Source of the DNA: Flavobacteriaceae bacterium UBA7433
Lineage (GTDB): Bacteria > Bacteroidota > Bacteroidia > Flavobacteriales > Flavobacteriaceae
Direction: 5' to 3'
Assembly: GCA_002477565.1 (NCBI GenBank)
Contig: DLQL01000028.1
Coordinates: 1 to 48,287 of the forward strand
Length of the DNA: 48,287 bases
Part shown: positions 16,104-24,079 of the stretch, piece after piece
Layout of the letters: each line of letters starts with the position of its first letter
How positions within the stretch are numbered: the stretch's first letter is position 1
Made by a program: the position numbers and the translations under genes
The notes under the pieces: model-generated
What the model was told of the DNA's origin: nothing
Databases searched by the model: none
What the model saw: the letters and a program-made list of their open reading frames with translations, nothing else

Positions 16104-16580
16104 TCAAACTTCTGAATGTTCTAACTCCTCTGTTTTTTCAGCAGGCGTTTCTTCTTGTCCGTCGTAGTATGGAAAAACATCCAAGATCGGTGATTCTACG
16201 ACACTGGGGATTTCGTAATTGCCGACTGTATCTGTAAGACTTGCTTCCAAGGTCTCGTATGCATCTTTTACATCGTTTGCTTGCACCAACACATAGGCAT
16301 TGGATTTGCGTTCCGAACCGCTGTCTTCGTCCAAGGTAGCACAGACAAATTTACACTTGAACCAACGGTCTCCATTTTCATTCGGACAGATTTCTGAAAA
16401 ATTAGCCACTTTGATGTTGGTGATTTTAAATTCGGTAGAAATGTACTGCCTCATTTCATCGTTTACGCGTGCCTCAGCTTCTGTAAAAGACAGCGCGTCA
16501 AACAAGTAGGCTTGGTTAAAGGTCTTGCTGCGTTCGTCTTCGTCAATTCGGCTGTATTTTATTTTGCATTCGTACCACAT
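16104..16580 (-). CDS. DUF4494 family protein (158 aa)
   Basis: The protein begins MWYECKIKYSRIDEDERSKT, the characteristic opening of DUF4494, a Bacteroidota family without known function. It appears to have two similar halves: WYECKIKYSRIDEDERSKTF and, about 70 residues later, WFKCKFVCATLDEDSGSERK, each followed by an acidic-aromatic helix (LFDALSFTEAEARVNDEM; VLVQANDVKDAYETLEASL). It therefore looks like an internal duplication of an alpha/beta unit. The C-terminal 30 residues are Glu-rich and probably disordered. An earlier in-frame start at 16616 overlaps a TATATTTG box at 16614-16621, so I use the ATG at 16580, placed 33 bases after that box. Confidence 0.85.
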   Translation of the reverse strand: MWYECKIKYSRIDEDERSKTFNQAYLFDALSFTEAEARVNDEMRQYISTEFKITNIKVANFSEICPNENGDRWFKCKFVCATLDEDSGSERKSNAYVLVQANDVKDAYETLEASLTDTVGNYEIPSVVESPILDVFPYYDGQEETPAEKTEELEHSEV

Positions 16581-16683
16581 AGGAGGTCTTGTTTTATGTT
16601 TGATTAAAGTTGACAAATATACTCTTTTGAAGGAAATCTAAAGCTCAGAATTTGTAAAATTCACTAAAAAGAAAGCCTGTCTT

Positions 16684-17532
16684 TTACCACCAGACGATCA
16701 GTTGTGTTTTGTAGTTGTCGGAACCATCTTTAGACCAAACAATCCGTGATTTTTGTACATCCAAACTGTTTGTAAGTTCGTTTTTAATTTCGGAAAAGGC
16801 CAGCCAGGTTCTGTTGTTTTTTGCAGGAAGCATCCAATCTTGTTTTTTTGGGAGGAAAAACCTTGAATTGCTTAAAATCGTGTTTGTCAATGCTTCCAAA
16901 CGCATGTAATTGCCTCGAATGGCATTTTTGTTGCATGCGGGAAATAGAGTCAGCAAGGTGTTTTCTGGAACAAACAATTGTGCTTTGAAAACCAATCTTT
17001 GTGCAATTCCATCGAGGGGCAAACCGAGTTTTTCAAGTCTTTGTTGGGTTTCTTTGGTATGGAGCAGTGGGAATTGACGTGTATTTAATTTGTCAAGTTT
17101 TTGGACCAATGTGTCTTTTCTGTTGGGACCTATCCATTTCTCAATTGCTGTGGTTGCAATGTTGGGGTCGTATGCGTAAAATTTATAGGTGAGTTCGGTG
17201 TGAAAGACCTGCAAACTTTTTCGATGCTGAATGATAAAATCCAATTCGCCAACTGTGCGTTTGTCTTTGAAAACCTGAATGCCATCAGCCAGGACTTTGA
17301 AGTCTTTGGAGCCTTCTATCTGTTGTTTGAAAAATAATTCAGCACGTTTGCCGAGCATTGTGTTTTTTTTGAGTTTTAGTAGTTTTTCCTTTAAAGGGGA
17401 AACTTCTTCAAAAGCAAACAACGGTTGTTTTACAAAGTCTCCAACATCTAAAAAAAGGGAAGGAGTGTCCATAAAACCTTGGTATTGTGCTTTTATTTTT
17501 GAGAACGGTTCTAGGGAATCAGCTGGTTTCAT
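16684..17532 (-). CDS. DUF1853 family protein, PD-(D/E)XK-like (282 aa)
   Basis: The sequence fits the DUF1853 family: LGKRAELFFKQQIEGSKDFK, then GELDFIIQHRKSLQVFHTEL and TYKFYAYDP. The block E-x(n)-D-x(n)-ELTYKFY resembles the core of PD-(D/E)XK nucleases, with candidate residues Glu in KRAELFF, Asp in GELDFII and Glu/Lys in TELTYKF. Function is not established. Related proteins occur in Proteobacteria, often as single genes. The ATG at 17532 is used; the only earlier start is a TTG at 17556. A TATTTTTG box sits six bases upstream of the ATG. It is divergent from the Sua5 gene. Confidence 0.8.
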   Translation of the reverse strand: MKPADSLEPFSKIKAQYQGFMDTPSLFLDVGDFVKQPLFAFEEVSPLKEKLLKLKKNTMLGKRAELFFKQQIEGSKDFKVLADGIQVFKDKRTVGELDFIIQHRKSLQVFHTELTYKFYAYDPNIATTAIEKWIGPNRKDTLVQKLDKLNTRQFPLLHTKETQQRLEKLGLPLDGIAQRLVFKAQLFVPENTLLTLFPACNKNAIRGNYMRLEALTNTILSNSRFFLPKKQDWMLPAKNNRTWLAFSEIKNELTNSLDVQKSRIVWSKDGSDNYKTQLIVWW

Positions 17533-17556
17533 AGACCCCAAAAATAAGCAAACCAA

Positions 17557-17590
17557 TTTGAGGAATTTTTGGTTTTAATACTTACTTTTG
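17557..17590 (+). promoter_or_regulatory. Predicted promoter of the Sua5/YrdC gene
   Basis: TTTG at 17557-17560 and TACTTTTG at 17583-17590 are 22 bases apart. The ATG at 17609 lies 18 bases after the -7 box, which favours it over the TTG-type start at 17588 inside the box. Confidence 0.55.
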
Positions 17591-17608
17591 TGTAAAAGGC
17601 TTTTTTTT

Positions 17609-18229
17609 ATGTCAGAATTGATCAAAATATATCCAGATAACATCCACCCAAGGGAAATCCAAAAGGCACTGGCTGTTCTGAAAAAAGGAGGTTTGATCAT
17701 CTACCCTACGGATACTGTGTACGGTTTGGGCTGTGACATCACTCAGCCAAAAGCACTGCAAAAAATAGCAAAACTCAAAGGTGTCAAATTGGAAAAAGCC
17801 AATTTTTCATTTATTTGCAAAGACCTGAGCAATCTGTCAGACTACGTAAAACAAATCAACACCCAAACGTTCAAGATATTAAAACGAGCCTTGCCGGGGC
17901 CTTATACTTTTATTTTGCCAGGGAGCAGAACCCTGCCAAATGCGTTTAAAAACAAAAAAACGGTCGGCATTCGCATTCCTGATAATAAAATAGCCTTGGA
18001 GTTGGTTCGTCTTTTGGGAAATCCCATCGTCTCCATTTCCATACATGACGAAGACGCTTTGTTGGAGTACACTACGGATCCAGAATTAATTTACGAAAAA
18101 TGGAAACATCAGGTAGACTTGGTTATTGACGGGGGCTATGGGGGCAATCAGGCCTCTACGGTTATTGATCTTACAGAAGAAATCCCGAAAATATTGCGAA
18201 AAGGCAAAGGAAGTTTGGAGATTTTGTAG
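17609..18229 (+). CDS. Sua5/YciO/YrdC family L-threonylcarbamoyladenylate synthase (206 aa)
   Basis: Enzymes of this family make threonylcarbamoyl-AMP from Thr, bicarbonate and ATP, the first step of t6A37 tRNA modification. The visible signature is KKGGLIIYPTDTVYGLGCDI (about 26-45), followed by KLKGVKLEKANFSFICKDLS, RALPGPYTFILPG and VGIRIPDN. The usual KxR motif near KGRP is replaced by KLKGVK, and the length (206) is that of YrdC/YciO proteins without the C-terminal Sua5 domain. The variation could mean a YciO-type paralogue; a second family member elsewhere in the genome would decide this. It converges with the glycosyltransferase gene, 27 bases away. Confidence 0.85.
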   Translation: MSELIKIYPDNIHPREIQKALAVLKKGGLIIYPTDTVYGLGCDITQPKALQKIAKLKGVKLEKANFSFICKDLSNLSDYVKQINTQTFKILKRALPGPYTFILPGSRTLPNAFKNKKTVGIRIPDNKIALELVRLLGNPIVSISIHDEDALLEYTTDPELIYEKWKHQVDLVIDGGYGGNQASTVIDLTEEIPKILRKGKGSLEIL

Positions 18230-18256
18230 TTGTTCAACATACTTGCTTTGGATCGC

Positions 18257-19252
18257 TCAAACAAGTTTGTTCCATTTCTTGATATTCATCACAAAATGGC
18301 TCCAAACGATGCTTTTTGTTTGAAAAAAATTTTGTTTGTGGTTGGAAGCTTTTCTCTTCGCAACTATTTTTTTTGCATTCCTGTAAAAACTGATGTGTGA
18401 TTTCACAATGGCGATTGTGTGAATGGGCCTGCCCTGCAAGACAAAGCGAATTCCAGCGATGCCGTCCAAGCACATTCGAATGAAAATCAATTGCAATACT
18501 TTGTCAGAAGGCAGGTTTTTTAGCAATGAATACAAGCTGTTTCTGAAATTTAAAAAAGTTTTGTACGCATTGCTTTCTTGAAGTGTGGCTCCGCCTACGT
18601 GGTAAACGGTCGAAGTTCCTACATAGCGTATGTCATGCCCTAAGTTGGAAGTTCTCCAACATAAATCAATTTCCTCTTGGTGGGCAAAATAATCTTCGTC
18701 AAAGCCTTCCAATTCTTGAAAAATACTCGATTTGATAAAAAAACAAGCCCCCGAAGCCCATTGGATGGAGATGGAATCATCGAACTGTCCTCGGTCTTTT
18801 TCCAAGGAATTGAAAATACGTCCTCGGCAGTAGGGGTAACCCAATGCATCCAAAAAGCCTCCTCCTGCTCCTGCGTACTCAAAAGTGTCTCTGTTTTTAT
18901 AATCCAGTATTTTTGGTTGCACAATACCTGTGTTCGGATGTTTTTGAAACTCCTCAATCACCGGGGCAAGCCAGTTTTCTGTCACTTCCACATCCGAATT
19001 GACCAAGGCATAAATGCTGGCGTCAATATGTTTCAAAGCCTCGTTATAGCCCTTGGAAAATCCTCCGTTTTCTGTGTTGACAACTACTTGAACTTCCGGA
19101 AAATTAGTCTTGACAAATGAAATCGAATCGTCTGAAGAAGCATTGTCCACCACATACAAGCTTGCTTCCTTGCTATAGCGCACTAGTGAAGGTAAAAAAG
19201 TCTCCAACAACTTTCTTCCATTCCAGTTCAAAACAACGACAGCGATTTTCAT
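18257..19252 (-). CDS. Family 2 glycosyltransferase (331 aa)
   Basis: A GT-A fold glycosyltransferase of the GT2 rhamnosyltransferase-like group: MKIAVVVLNWNGRKLLETFL at the start, YVVDNASSDDS for nucleotide binding, NTENGGFSKGYNEAL, then LVNSDVEV as the metal-binding DxD equivalent. The acceptor side has SIQWASGACFFIKSSIFQEL and FDEDYFAHQEEIDLCWR, where EEIDLCWR carries the likely catalytic acidic residue. There is no clear transmembrane segment; it probably works at the cytoplasmic membrane face. No other sugar genes are adjacent, so the glycan is unknown. The ATG at 19252 gives the standard N-terminus; the reading frame runs open to 19339 without family similarity. Confidence 0.9.
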   Translation of the reverse strand: MKIAVVVLNWNGRKLLETFLPSLVRYSKEASLYVVDNASSDDSISFVKTNFPEVQVVVNTENGGFSKGYNEALKHIDASIYALVNSDVEVTENWLAPVIEEFQKHPNTGIVQPKILDYKNRDTFEYAGAGGGFLDALGYPYCRGRIFNSLEKDRGQFDDSISIQWASGACFFIKSSIFQELEGFDEDYFAHQEEIDLCWRTSNLGHDIRYVGTSTVYHVGGATLQESNAYKTFLNFRNSLYSLLKNLPSDKVLQLIFIRMCLDGIAGIRFVLQGRPIHTIAIVKSHISFYRNAKKIVAKRKASNHKQNFFQTKSIVWSHFVMNIKKWNKLV

Positions 19253-19417
19253 AAATCCAATAAGTGCAATGTGATTTTTAAAGAAACCTACCTGCCAAGT
19301 AATTGCTCGTACACTTGAGGTGAAAAAACAAGTACTCAAAATCGAGAAGGCACCTGCAAACTTACTTTAATTTTGCGACACTATGCCTGTTTACTCTTGT
19401 TAAAATAGCGTGAAAAA

Positions 19418-19861
19418 TCATTGGTAAGAAGGAATGTCTTCTAAAAACAAGTAGGTTTTGTTTTTAAAGTCCATTTGGCAATAAAAATGACTGAGGCCAT
19501 TGGTAACAACCAGATAGTTGGCTTTTAGTTTTAAGTTGTAGCGTGCAATTTGGTCAAAAGTACTTTGGGTGATGGGCACCGATGCTGCTTTGCATTCAAC
19601 CACAATTTCCGGACGCCCCTTCCGATCGAAAATCAAAATATCGGTTCTTTTCTTTAAGTTGTTTACAGTCACTTGTTTTTCGACGGCAATCAAGGAAGCA
19701 GGGTATTTCTTTTCTTCCATCAAATAACAGACAAAATGTTGGCGCACCCATTCTTCAGGAGTCAGGACCACATATTTTTTTCGGATTGCATCAAATAGGA
19801 GTCGCTTATTTTCGCTACTTTTGATTTTGAATTTGTAAAAAGGCAAGTTCAACTCAGTCAT
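19418..19861 (-). CDS. Solitary type I restriction R-subunit N-terminal domain protein (147 aa)
   Basis: The protein matches the HsdR N-terminal nuclease domain (HSDR_N_2 type) but has no helicase motor and no methylase or specificity gene beside it. PD-(D/E)XK residues are visible: Asp74 in RTDILIFD, Glu89 and Lys91 in EIVVECKAAS, followed by the QxxxY-type QIARYNLKLKANYLVVTNG. It is thus likely a stand-alone DNase or an inactive DNA-binding relative; it is widespread in Bacteroidota and probably not part of a restriction system. It is divergent from holA with about 100 bases between start codons. Its own predicted promoter abuts the start codon. Confidence 0.85.
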   Translation of the reverse strand: MTELNLPFYKFKIKSSENKRLLFDAIRKKYVVLTPEEWVRQHFVCYLMEEKKYPASLIAVEKQVTVNNLKKRTDILIFDRKGRPEIVVECKAASVPITQSTFDQIARYNLKLKANYLVVTNGLSHFYCQMDFKNKTYLFLEDIPSYQ

Positions 19862-19865
19862 AACA

Positions 19866-19894
19866 CAAAACTAAGAATTTTTCAACAGATGCAA
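19866..19894 (-). promoter_or_regulatory. Predicted promoter of the HsdR-domain gene, abutting the start codon
   Basis: On the minus strand TTG (19894-19892) and TAGTTTTG (19873-19866) are 18 bases apart. The -7 box ends four bases before the ATG at 19861, so a start site at the usual distance would fall at or inside the start codon. Confidence 0.45.
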
Positions 19895-19964
19895 TGGGTT
19901 TGTGTACATGCATCTTTCGAACCATTTTTTCCAAAGACAGGCCTTTAAAGGCCAAAACAAACAG

Positions 19965-20966
19965 ATGAACCAAGTAAATGAAATTGTTGCAGCCATCAAA
20001 AATGGGGAAACCAAACCCATTTACTTTTTGATGGGTGAAGAGTCCTATTACATCGATAAAATTTCCACCTACATCGAAAACAATGTTTTGACGGAAGAGG
20101 AAAAGGGATTCAACCAAATGGTCTTGTATGGAAGGGATGTCTCCGTAGAAGAGATTGTTTCCAATGCCAAGCGTTTCCCGATGATGGCCGAAAAAACGGT
20201 GATTGTCGTCAAAGAAGCCCAAGACCTTTCTCGAAGCATCGAGAAACTCGCCTCCTATGCTGACAATCCGCAACCGTCAACCGTATTGGTATTCAATTAC
20301 AAATACAAAACCTTAGACAAACGTAAGAAATTGCACAAAGCCATTTCCAAAAGTGGCCTTGTCTTTGAGAGCAAGAAATTGTATGAGAACCAGGTGGCTG
20401 ATTGGATTCGACGGGTGTTGAACGGAAAAAATTACCAAATGGAACCCAAAGCCGCTCAGATGTTGGTTGAGTTTTTGGGAACCAATTTGAGTAAAATCAG
20501 CAATGAATTGGACAAGCTTGTTTTGGTTCTTCCTGAAGGAACCTGCATCAGTCCTGCCCAGATCGAAGAAAACATCGGCATCAGCAAAGACTTTAATAAT
20601 TTTGAATTGCGCAAAGCGATTGGGGTCAAAAACACAGTCAAAGCCAATCAAATAATCAATTACTTTTCCAACAACCCCAAAAGCAATCCGACAGTCATGA
20701 CCATTTCTTTGTTGAATAGCTATTTTACGCAGTTGTTTTTGTACCATGGTTTGCTCGACAAATCAAAAGGGAATGTCGCGAAAAAATTAGGGGTAAGTCC
20801 TTATTTTGTAGATGATTATGTCATGGCGTCTCGCAATTATCCCATGCGAAAAGTATCTCAAATCATCGCTTATCTCAGGGAAGCTGACGTCAAAAGCAAA
20901 GGTGTGGGGGCCACCATTTCTCAAAGAGATTTGCTAAAAGAATTGCTGTTTAAAATTTTGCACTGA
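19965..20966 (+). CDS. holA: DNA polymerase III subunit delta
   Basis: The delta subunit opens the beta sliding clamp within the clamp-loader complex. The sequence has the delta layout: MNQVNEIVAAIKNGETKPIY with FLMGEESYYIDKISTYIENN (the strand and helix used for clamp contact), VLYGRDVSVEEIVSNAKRFP, then VIVVKEAQDL and VLVFNYKYKTLDKRKKLHKA. The C-terminal helical collar region (VKANQIINYFSNNPKSNP ... LLNSYFTQLFLYHGLL) is complete. Length, 333 residues, is normal. The ATG at 19965 gives the family N-terminus; the open frame starts at 19902 but those residues look random and overlap the divergent promoter region. Confidence 0.93.
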   Translation: MNQVNEIVAAIKNGETKPIYFLMGEESYYIDKISTYIENNVLTEEEKGFNQMVLYGRDVSVEEIVSNAKRFPMMAEKTVIVVKEAQDLSRSIEKLASYADNPQPSTVLVFNYKYKTLDKRKKLHKAISKSGLVFESKKLYENQVADWIRRVLNGKNYQMEPKAAQMLVEFLGTNLSKISNELDKLVLVLPEGTCISPAQIEENIGISKDFNNFELRKAIGVKNTVKANQIINYFSNNPKSNPTVMTISLLNSYFTQLFLYHGLLDKSKGNVAKKLGVSPYFVDDYVMASRNYPMRKVSQIIAYLREADVKSKGVGATISQRDLLKELLFKILH

Positions 20967-21211
20967 TTCGAAACGGCGCTTTCCTAGAATCGGATTGTGT
21001 TGAATGTTCTGTAAAAAAATGTGTATTTGTAAATATTACGTGCAAATGATCACTTGATGTGAAAACAACATTCCGTTTTTTTTTACCTGCTTCTTTTTGA
21101 TGGGAACCTTGTCCGCCATTGCCCGAGAAAAGAAAATCCAACGGAGAAAATGGCAGTTTCTTCTTGATATTTCAGCACACAACAAAAACTTCAGAATCTT
21201 TGAAGCCTGCT
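20967..21211. other. Intergenic stretch upstream of the mnmA promoter
   Basis: About 245 bases between the holA stop and the mnmA promoter. I see no credible reading frame, tRNA or strong terminator; only short open frames and one weak inverted repeat (gattc at about 20963 with gaatc at about 20989). It may hold a longer leader or nothing. Confidence 0.4.
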
Positions 21212-21241
21212 TTTGAACTAAGGTCCAATTGCCTATCTTTG
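21212..21241 (+). promoter_or_regulatory. Predicted promoter of mnmA-menA
   Basis: TTTG at 21212-21215 and TATCTTTG at 21234-21241 are 18 bases apart, one of the best matches to the Bacteroidota consensus in the window. The mnmA ATG is 20 bases downstream. Confidence 0.65.
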
Positions 21242-21261
21242 TAACCTTAAATTCACAAGAA

Positions 21262-22449
21262 ATGAAACGTGTCATAGTAGGGCTTTCAGGAGGTGTTGAT
21301 AGCAGTGTAGCTGCCTATCTATTACAGCAAGAAGGCTATGAGGTAATCGGCTTGTTTATGAAAAATTGGCACGACGATTCGGTGACCATTTCCAACGAAT
21401 GTCCATGGCTTGAGGACAGCAATGATGCGATGCTTGTCGCTGAAAAATTAGGCATCCCTTTCCAGGTTGTCGATTTGAGCGAACAGTACAAGGACCGAAT
21501 CGTAAACTATATGTTTCGTGAATACGAATTGGGGAGAACACCCAATCCAGATGTCTTGTGCAACCGTGAAATCAAATTTGACGTTTTTATGAAGATTGCA
21601 ATGGAGCTCGGAGCCGATTTTGTTGCGACAGGGCATTATTGCAGAAAAGGGACACTCACATCTGAAACAACGCAAACCTACCAACTCCTTTCTGGAAGAG
21701 ACAGCAACAAAGATCAGTCCTATTTTTTGTGCCAACTTTCCCAAGATCAGTTGTCCAAGGCCTTGTTTCCTATTGGAGAATTGACAAAGCCGGAAGTACG
21801 GAAAATTGCCAATGCTCAAAAGTTGGTAACGGCAGAGAAAAAAGACTCTCAGGGGCTTTGTTTTATCGGAAAAGTTCGCCTGCCCGATTTTTTACAACAA
21901 AAATTACAACCCAAAGAAGGCCTCATTGTTGACATTCCCTCAACTTTAGAAACCTACAAAAGAACTCCGCCTGACTTTGCCGACAAAGAAGCGGAACTCG
22001 CTTTTTTTGCTGAGAAATTCAGTTACGCCATTTCCGACGGAAAAATCGTGGGCAAACACCAGGGAGCCCATTATTTTACCAAAGGCCAACGCAAAGGGTT
22101 GGCGGTAGGAGGGACGGTGGAACCCTTGTTCGTAATTGAAACCGACGTACAAGAAAACACCATTTACACAGGAGAAGGCAAGCAACACCCTGGCTTATTT
22201 AGAAGCGTTTTGTTTGTGAGCAACCAAGAGCTGCATTGGCTTCGAGAAGACCTGTCTTTAAAAAATGGAGAAGAAATGTGTGTAAAAGCGCGCATTCGCT
22301 ACCGTCAAAAATTGGAAAAAGCCACCCTCTACAAAGTAAGTACGGGCATGTATGTCGCTTTTGAAACGCCTCAATCTGCAATCACAGAAGGACAGTTTGT
22401 CGCCTGGTATGCAGGGGAAGAATTGCTTGGATCTGGTGTCATTTCATAG
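21262..22449 (+). CDS. mnmA: tRNA 2-thiouridine(34) synthase MnmA
   Basis: MnmA activates U34 of Glu, Gln and Lys tRNAs with ATP and replaces its O2 with sulfur. The PP-loop SGGVDSS is at residues 9-15. The two catalytic cysteines are visible as Cys100 in TPNPDVLCN and Cys200 in QGLCFIGK. The C-terminal beta-barrel domains follow (HYFTKGQRKGLAVGG; KARIRYRQ). At 395 residues it is slightly longer than E. coli MnmA (368), as is usual in Bacteroidota. ATG 21262 is chosen because it lies at the correct distance from the promoter; the frame extends upstream to 21229 within the promoter itself. menA follows after 16 bases. Confidence 0.96.
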   Translation: MKRVIVGLSGGVDSSVAAYLLQQEGYEVIGLFMKNWHDDSVTISNECPWLEDSNDAMLVAEKLGIPFQVVDLSEQYKDRIVNYMFREYELGRTPNPDVLCNREIKFDVFMKIAMELGADFVATGHYCRKGTLTSETTQTYQLLSGRDSNKDQSYFLCQLSQDQLSKALFPIGELTKPEVRKIANAQKLVTAEKKDSQGLCFIGKVRLPDFLQQKLQPKEGLIVDIPSTLETYKRTPPDFADKEAELAFFAEKFSYAISDGKIVGKHQGAHYFTKGQRKGLAVGGTVEPLFVIETDVQENTIYTGEGKQHPGLFRSVLFVSNQELHWLREDLSLKNGEEMCVKARIRYRQKLEKATLYKVSTGMYVAFETPQSAITEGQFVAWYAGEELLGSGVIS

Positions 22450-22465
22450 AAAACCGTAAAAAAAT

Positions 22466-23386
22466 ATGCAAGTAAAAAAAGACAATATGCAGTGGAAATA
22501 TTGGATTGAAGCAGCACGACTGAGAACCTTGCCTTTGTCCCTATCGGGAATCATTACGGGCACTTTTTTGGCGGCCAAACACGGAAGGTTTTCATGGCAA
22601 ATTGTCTTGTTGGCCTTTTTGACAACCGTCGGATTTCAAGTGCTTTCTAATTTTGCAAACGACTATGGTGACGGTGTCAAAGGGACGGACAATGCAGAGA
22701 GGATTGGTCCCAAAAGAGCCTTGCAAAGTGGGAACATCCAACCGCAGCAAATGTTGTGGGGCATCTCAATTACTGCACTCGTTACCTTTGTCTTGGCATT
22801 GGTGTTGATCTATGTTTCTTTTGGAGATGGTAAATTTTATCATTCAATTCTTTTTTTATTGCTCGGAATCGCTAGCATTCTGGCGGCGATCAAATACACC
22901 ATGGGAAAAAATGCTTATGGTTACAGTGGGTTTGGAGATCTTTTTGTTTTTTTGTTCTTTGGTCTTTTGGGGGTTTTGGGAAGTGCTTTTTTACAAGTAA
23001 AAAGCTTTTATGCCCTTGACATACTGCCTGCTTGTGCCATCGGTTTCTTAAGTGTCGGTGTTTTGAATCTCAACAACATGCGAGACCGCGCTTCCGATTT
23101 GCGCTCCCAAAAAAACACACTGGTTGTGAAAATGGGTGCAGACAAAGCCAAATCATACCACGAGATACTCCTTTTATTGGCTTTTTCTTCAGCGACTGTC
23201 TATGTCCTGCTAGATTTCCAATCTCCGTATCAATTTTTGTTTTTAGGTGCTTTTTTGCCCATTGCCAAACACGGACTTTTTGTTAGAAGAAATAGCGATC
23301 CCAAAGACTTGGATCCAGAATTGAAAAAATTGGCATTGAGCACTTTTTTGTTTGCCCTCTTATTTGGTTTGGGTCAGCTTTTTTAA
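22466..23386 (+). CDS. menA: 1,4-dihydroxy-2-naphthoate polyprenyltransferase
   Basis: MenA, a UbiA-superfamily integral membrane prenyltransferase, joins dihydroxynaphthoate to a polyprenyl diphosphate in menaquinone synthesis. It has about eight or nine hydrophobic segments. The first Asp-rich motif is NFANDYGDGVKGTDNAERIG, the second is NNMRDRASDLRSQKNT; both bind Mg-diphosphate. AARLRTLPLSLSGIITG near the N-terminus is typical of MenA. Two starts are possible, ATG 22466 and ATG 22487 (MQWKYWIEAARL); relatives start close to the second, so the true protein may be seven residues shorter. It follows mnmA by 16 bases and is probably co-transcribed. Confidence 0.95.
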   Translation: MQVKKDNMQWKYWIEAARLRTLPLSLSGIITGTFLAAKHGRFSWQIVLLAFLTTVGFQVLSNFANDYGDGVKGTDNAERIGPKRALQSGNIQPQQMLWGISITALVTFVLALVLIYVSFGDGKFYHSILFLLLGIASILAAIKYTMGKNAYGYSGFGDLFVFLFFGLLGVLGSAFLQVKSFYALDILPACAIGFLSVGVLNLNNMRDRASDLRSQKNTLVVKMGADKAKSYHEILLLLAFSSATVYVLLDFQSPYQFLFLGAFLPIAKHGLFVRRNSDPKDLDPELKKLALSTFLFALLFGLGQLF

Positions 23387-23428
23387 GTGCATTAAAAAGT
23401 ATATTTTTGTCACCGATTTGCAAAACCT

Positions 23429-23836
23429 ATGAAAAAAGAGTTCGCAGCCTTGTTTTTTTATTCCTTGTACCTGTTGGCGATGTTACGGCCTCTTTTGCCG
23501 GTGCTCGAATATTCTGCCAATCAAGCTCATATCGTCGCTGTTTTGTGCGAAAACAGGGAACGTCCTGCATTGGCATGCAACGGGAAGTGTTACCTTAAGA
23601 AACAACTCCAAAAAAATATCGGTGCTCAACATTCTGACGACAAGCACCAACATCAAAAAAGCACACCGCAAATAGACTTTAGCAAATACCCAGTAGCTCC
23701 GGTTTCTCTTGAAACTATTGTCATTGCGTGCCCAAAAAGAGCGACCAACAAAGAATGGCAGAATCCATCTTGGGAATCTAGCACTTATTTTGCTTCCTTG
23801 TTGCGACCTCCGATACCTTTCTCTTTCCTTGTCTGA
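23429..23836 (+). CDS. Small Cys/His protein with CNGKCYL motif (135 aa)
   Basis: I recognise the general type but not a named family: small Bacteroidota proteins with one N-terminal hydrophobic segment (residues 5-26), then a cysteine cluster and a histidine cluster. Here the cluster is Cys40-Glu-Asn, Cys50 and Cys54 within PALACNGKCYLKKQL, followed by His68, His73 and His75 in AQHSDDKHQHQK, and a Pro-rich end (LLRPPIPFSF). The arrangement suggests exported metal binding, and the next gene encodes a Met/His-rich outer-membrane protein. The pair is set between menA and menC but has no obvious link to quinone synthesis. A TATTTTTG box at 23402-23409 could be its -7 element, with no good -33. 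Confidence 0.7.
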   Translation: MKKEFAALFFYSLYLLAMLRPLLPVLEYSANQAHIVAVLCENRERPALACNGKCYLKKQLQKNIGAQHSDDKHQHQKSTPQIDFSKYPVAPVSLETIVIACPKRATNKEWQNPSWESSTYFASLLRPPIPFSFLV

Positions 23837-24079
23837 TTTCCAAGAAGCACGAAGTATTCTGCTTTTTTGTGGAATGGATTTTATGTAGGAACACGAATAA
23901 CAAATTGAATTTAAAGCAGTTTTTGACATGGCTTGGATGCAATGCCGATCAAAAACACTTATTAAAACAATCAAAGACGATGCTTTTAGGCACCCACGGT
24001 GTTTCTAAATTTTGTGCTGAGTCTTTAGTAAAATCTACTTGTTGAGTTTTTATAACGAGTATTAAAAATAAAAATAAAA
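23837..24079. other. Intergenic stretch between the Cys/His gene and the Met-rich barrel gene
   Basis: 243 bases with no credible coding sequence on either strand; the minus-strand open frame here is antisense to the preceding gene. I find no perfect consensus promoter and no terminator hairpin. Its length suggests that the two flanking genes may be separately transcribed or that a regulator site is present. Confidence 0.4.

Noticed and set aside
19418..19861. A restriction-modification system
   Set aside because: Only an HsdR N-terminal domain is present; no helicase motor, methylase or specificity subunit is encoded nearby.
20967..21211. A structured RNA upstream of mnmA
   Set aside because: I could find no stable multi-stem structure or known riboswitch core by eye; a covariance search (Infernal/Rfam) would be needed to reopen this.
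23483..23974. A minus-strand open frame opposite the Cys/His protein
   Set aside because: The plus-strand frame has a signal-like N-terminus and a recognisable CNGKCYL motif; the opposite frame is Arg/Ser-rich and looks random.
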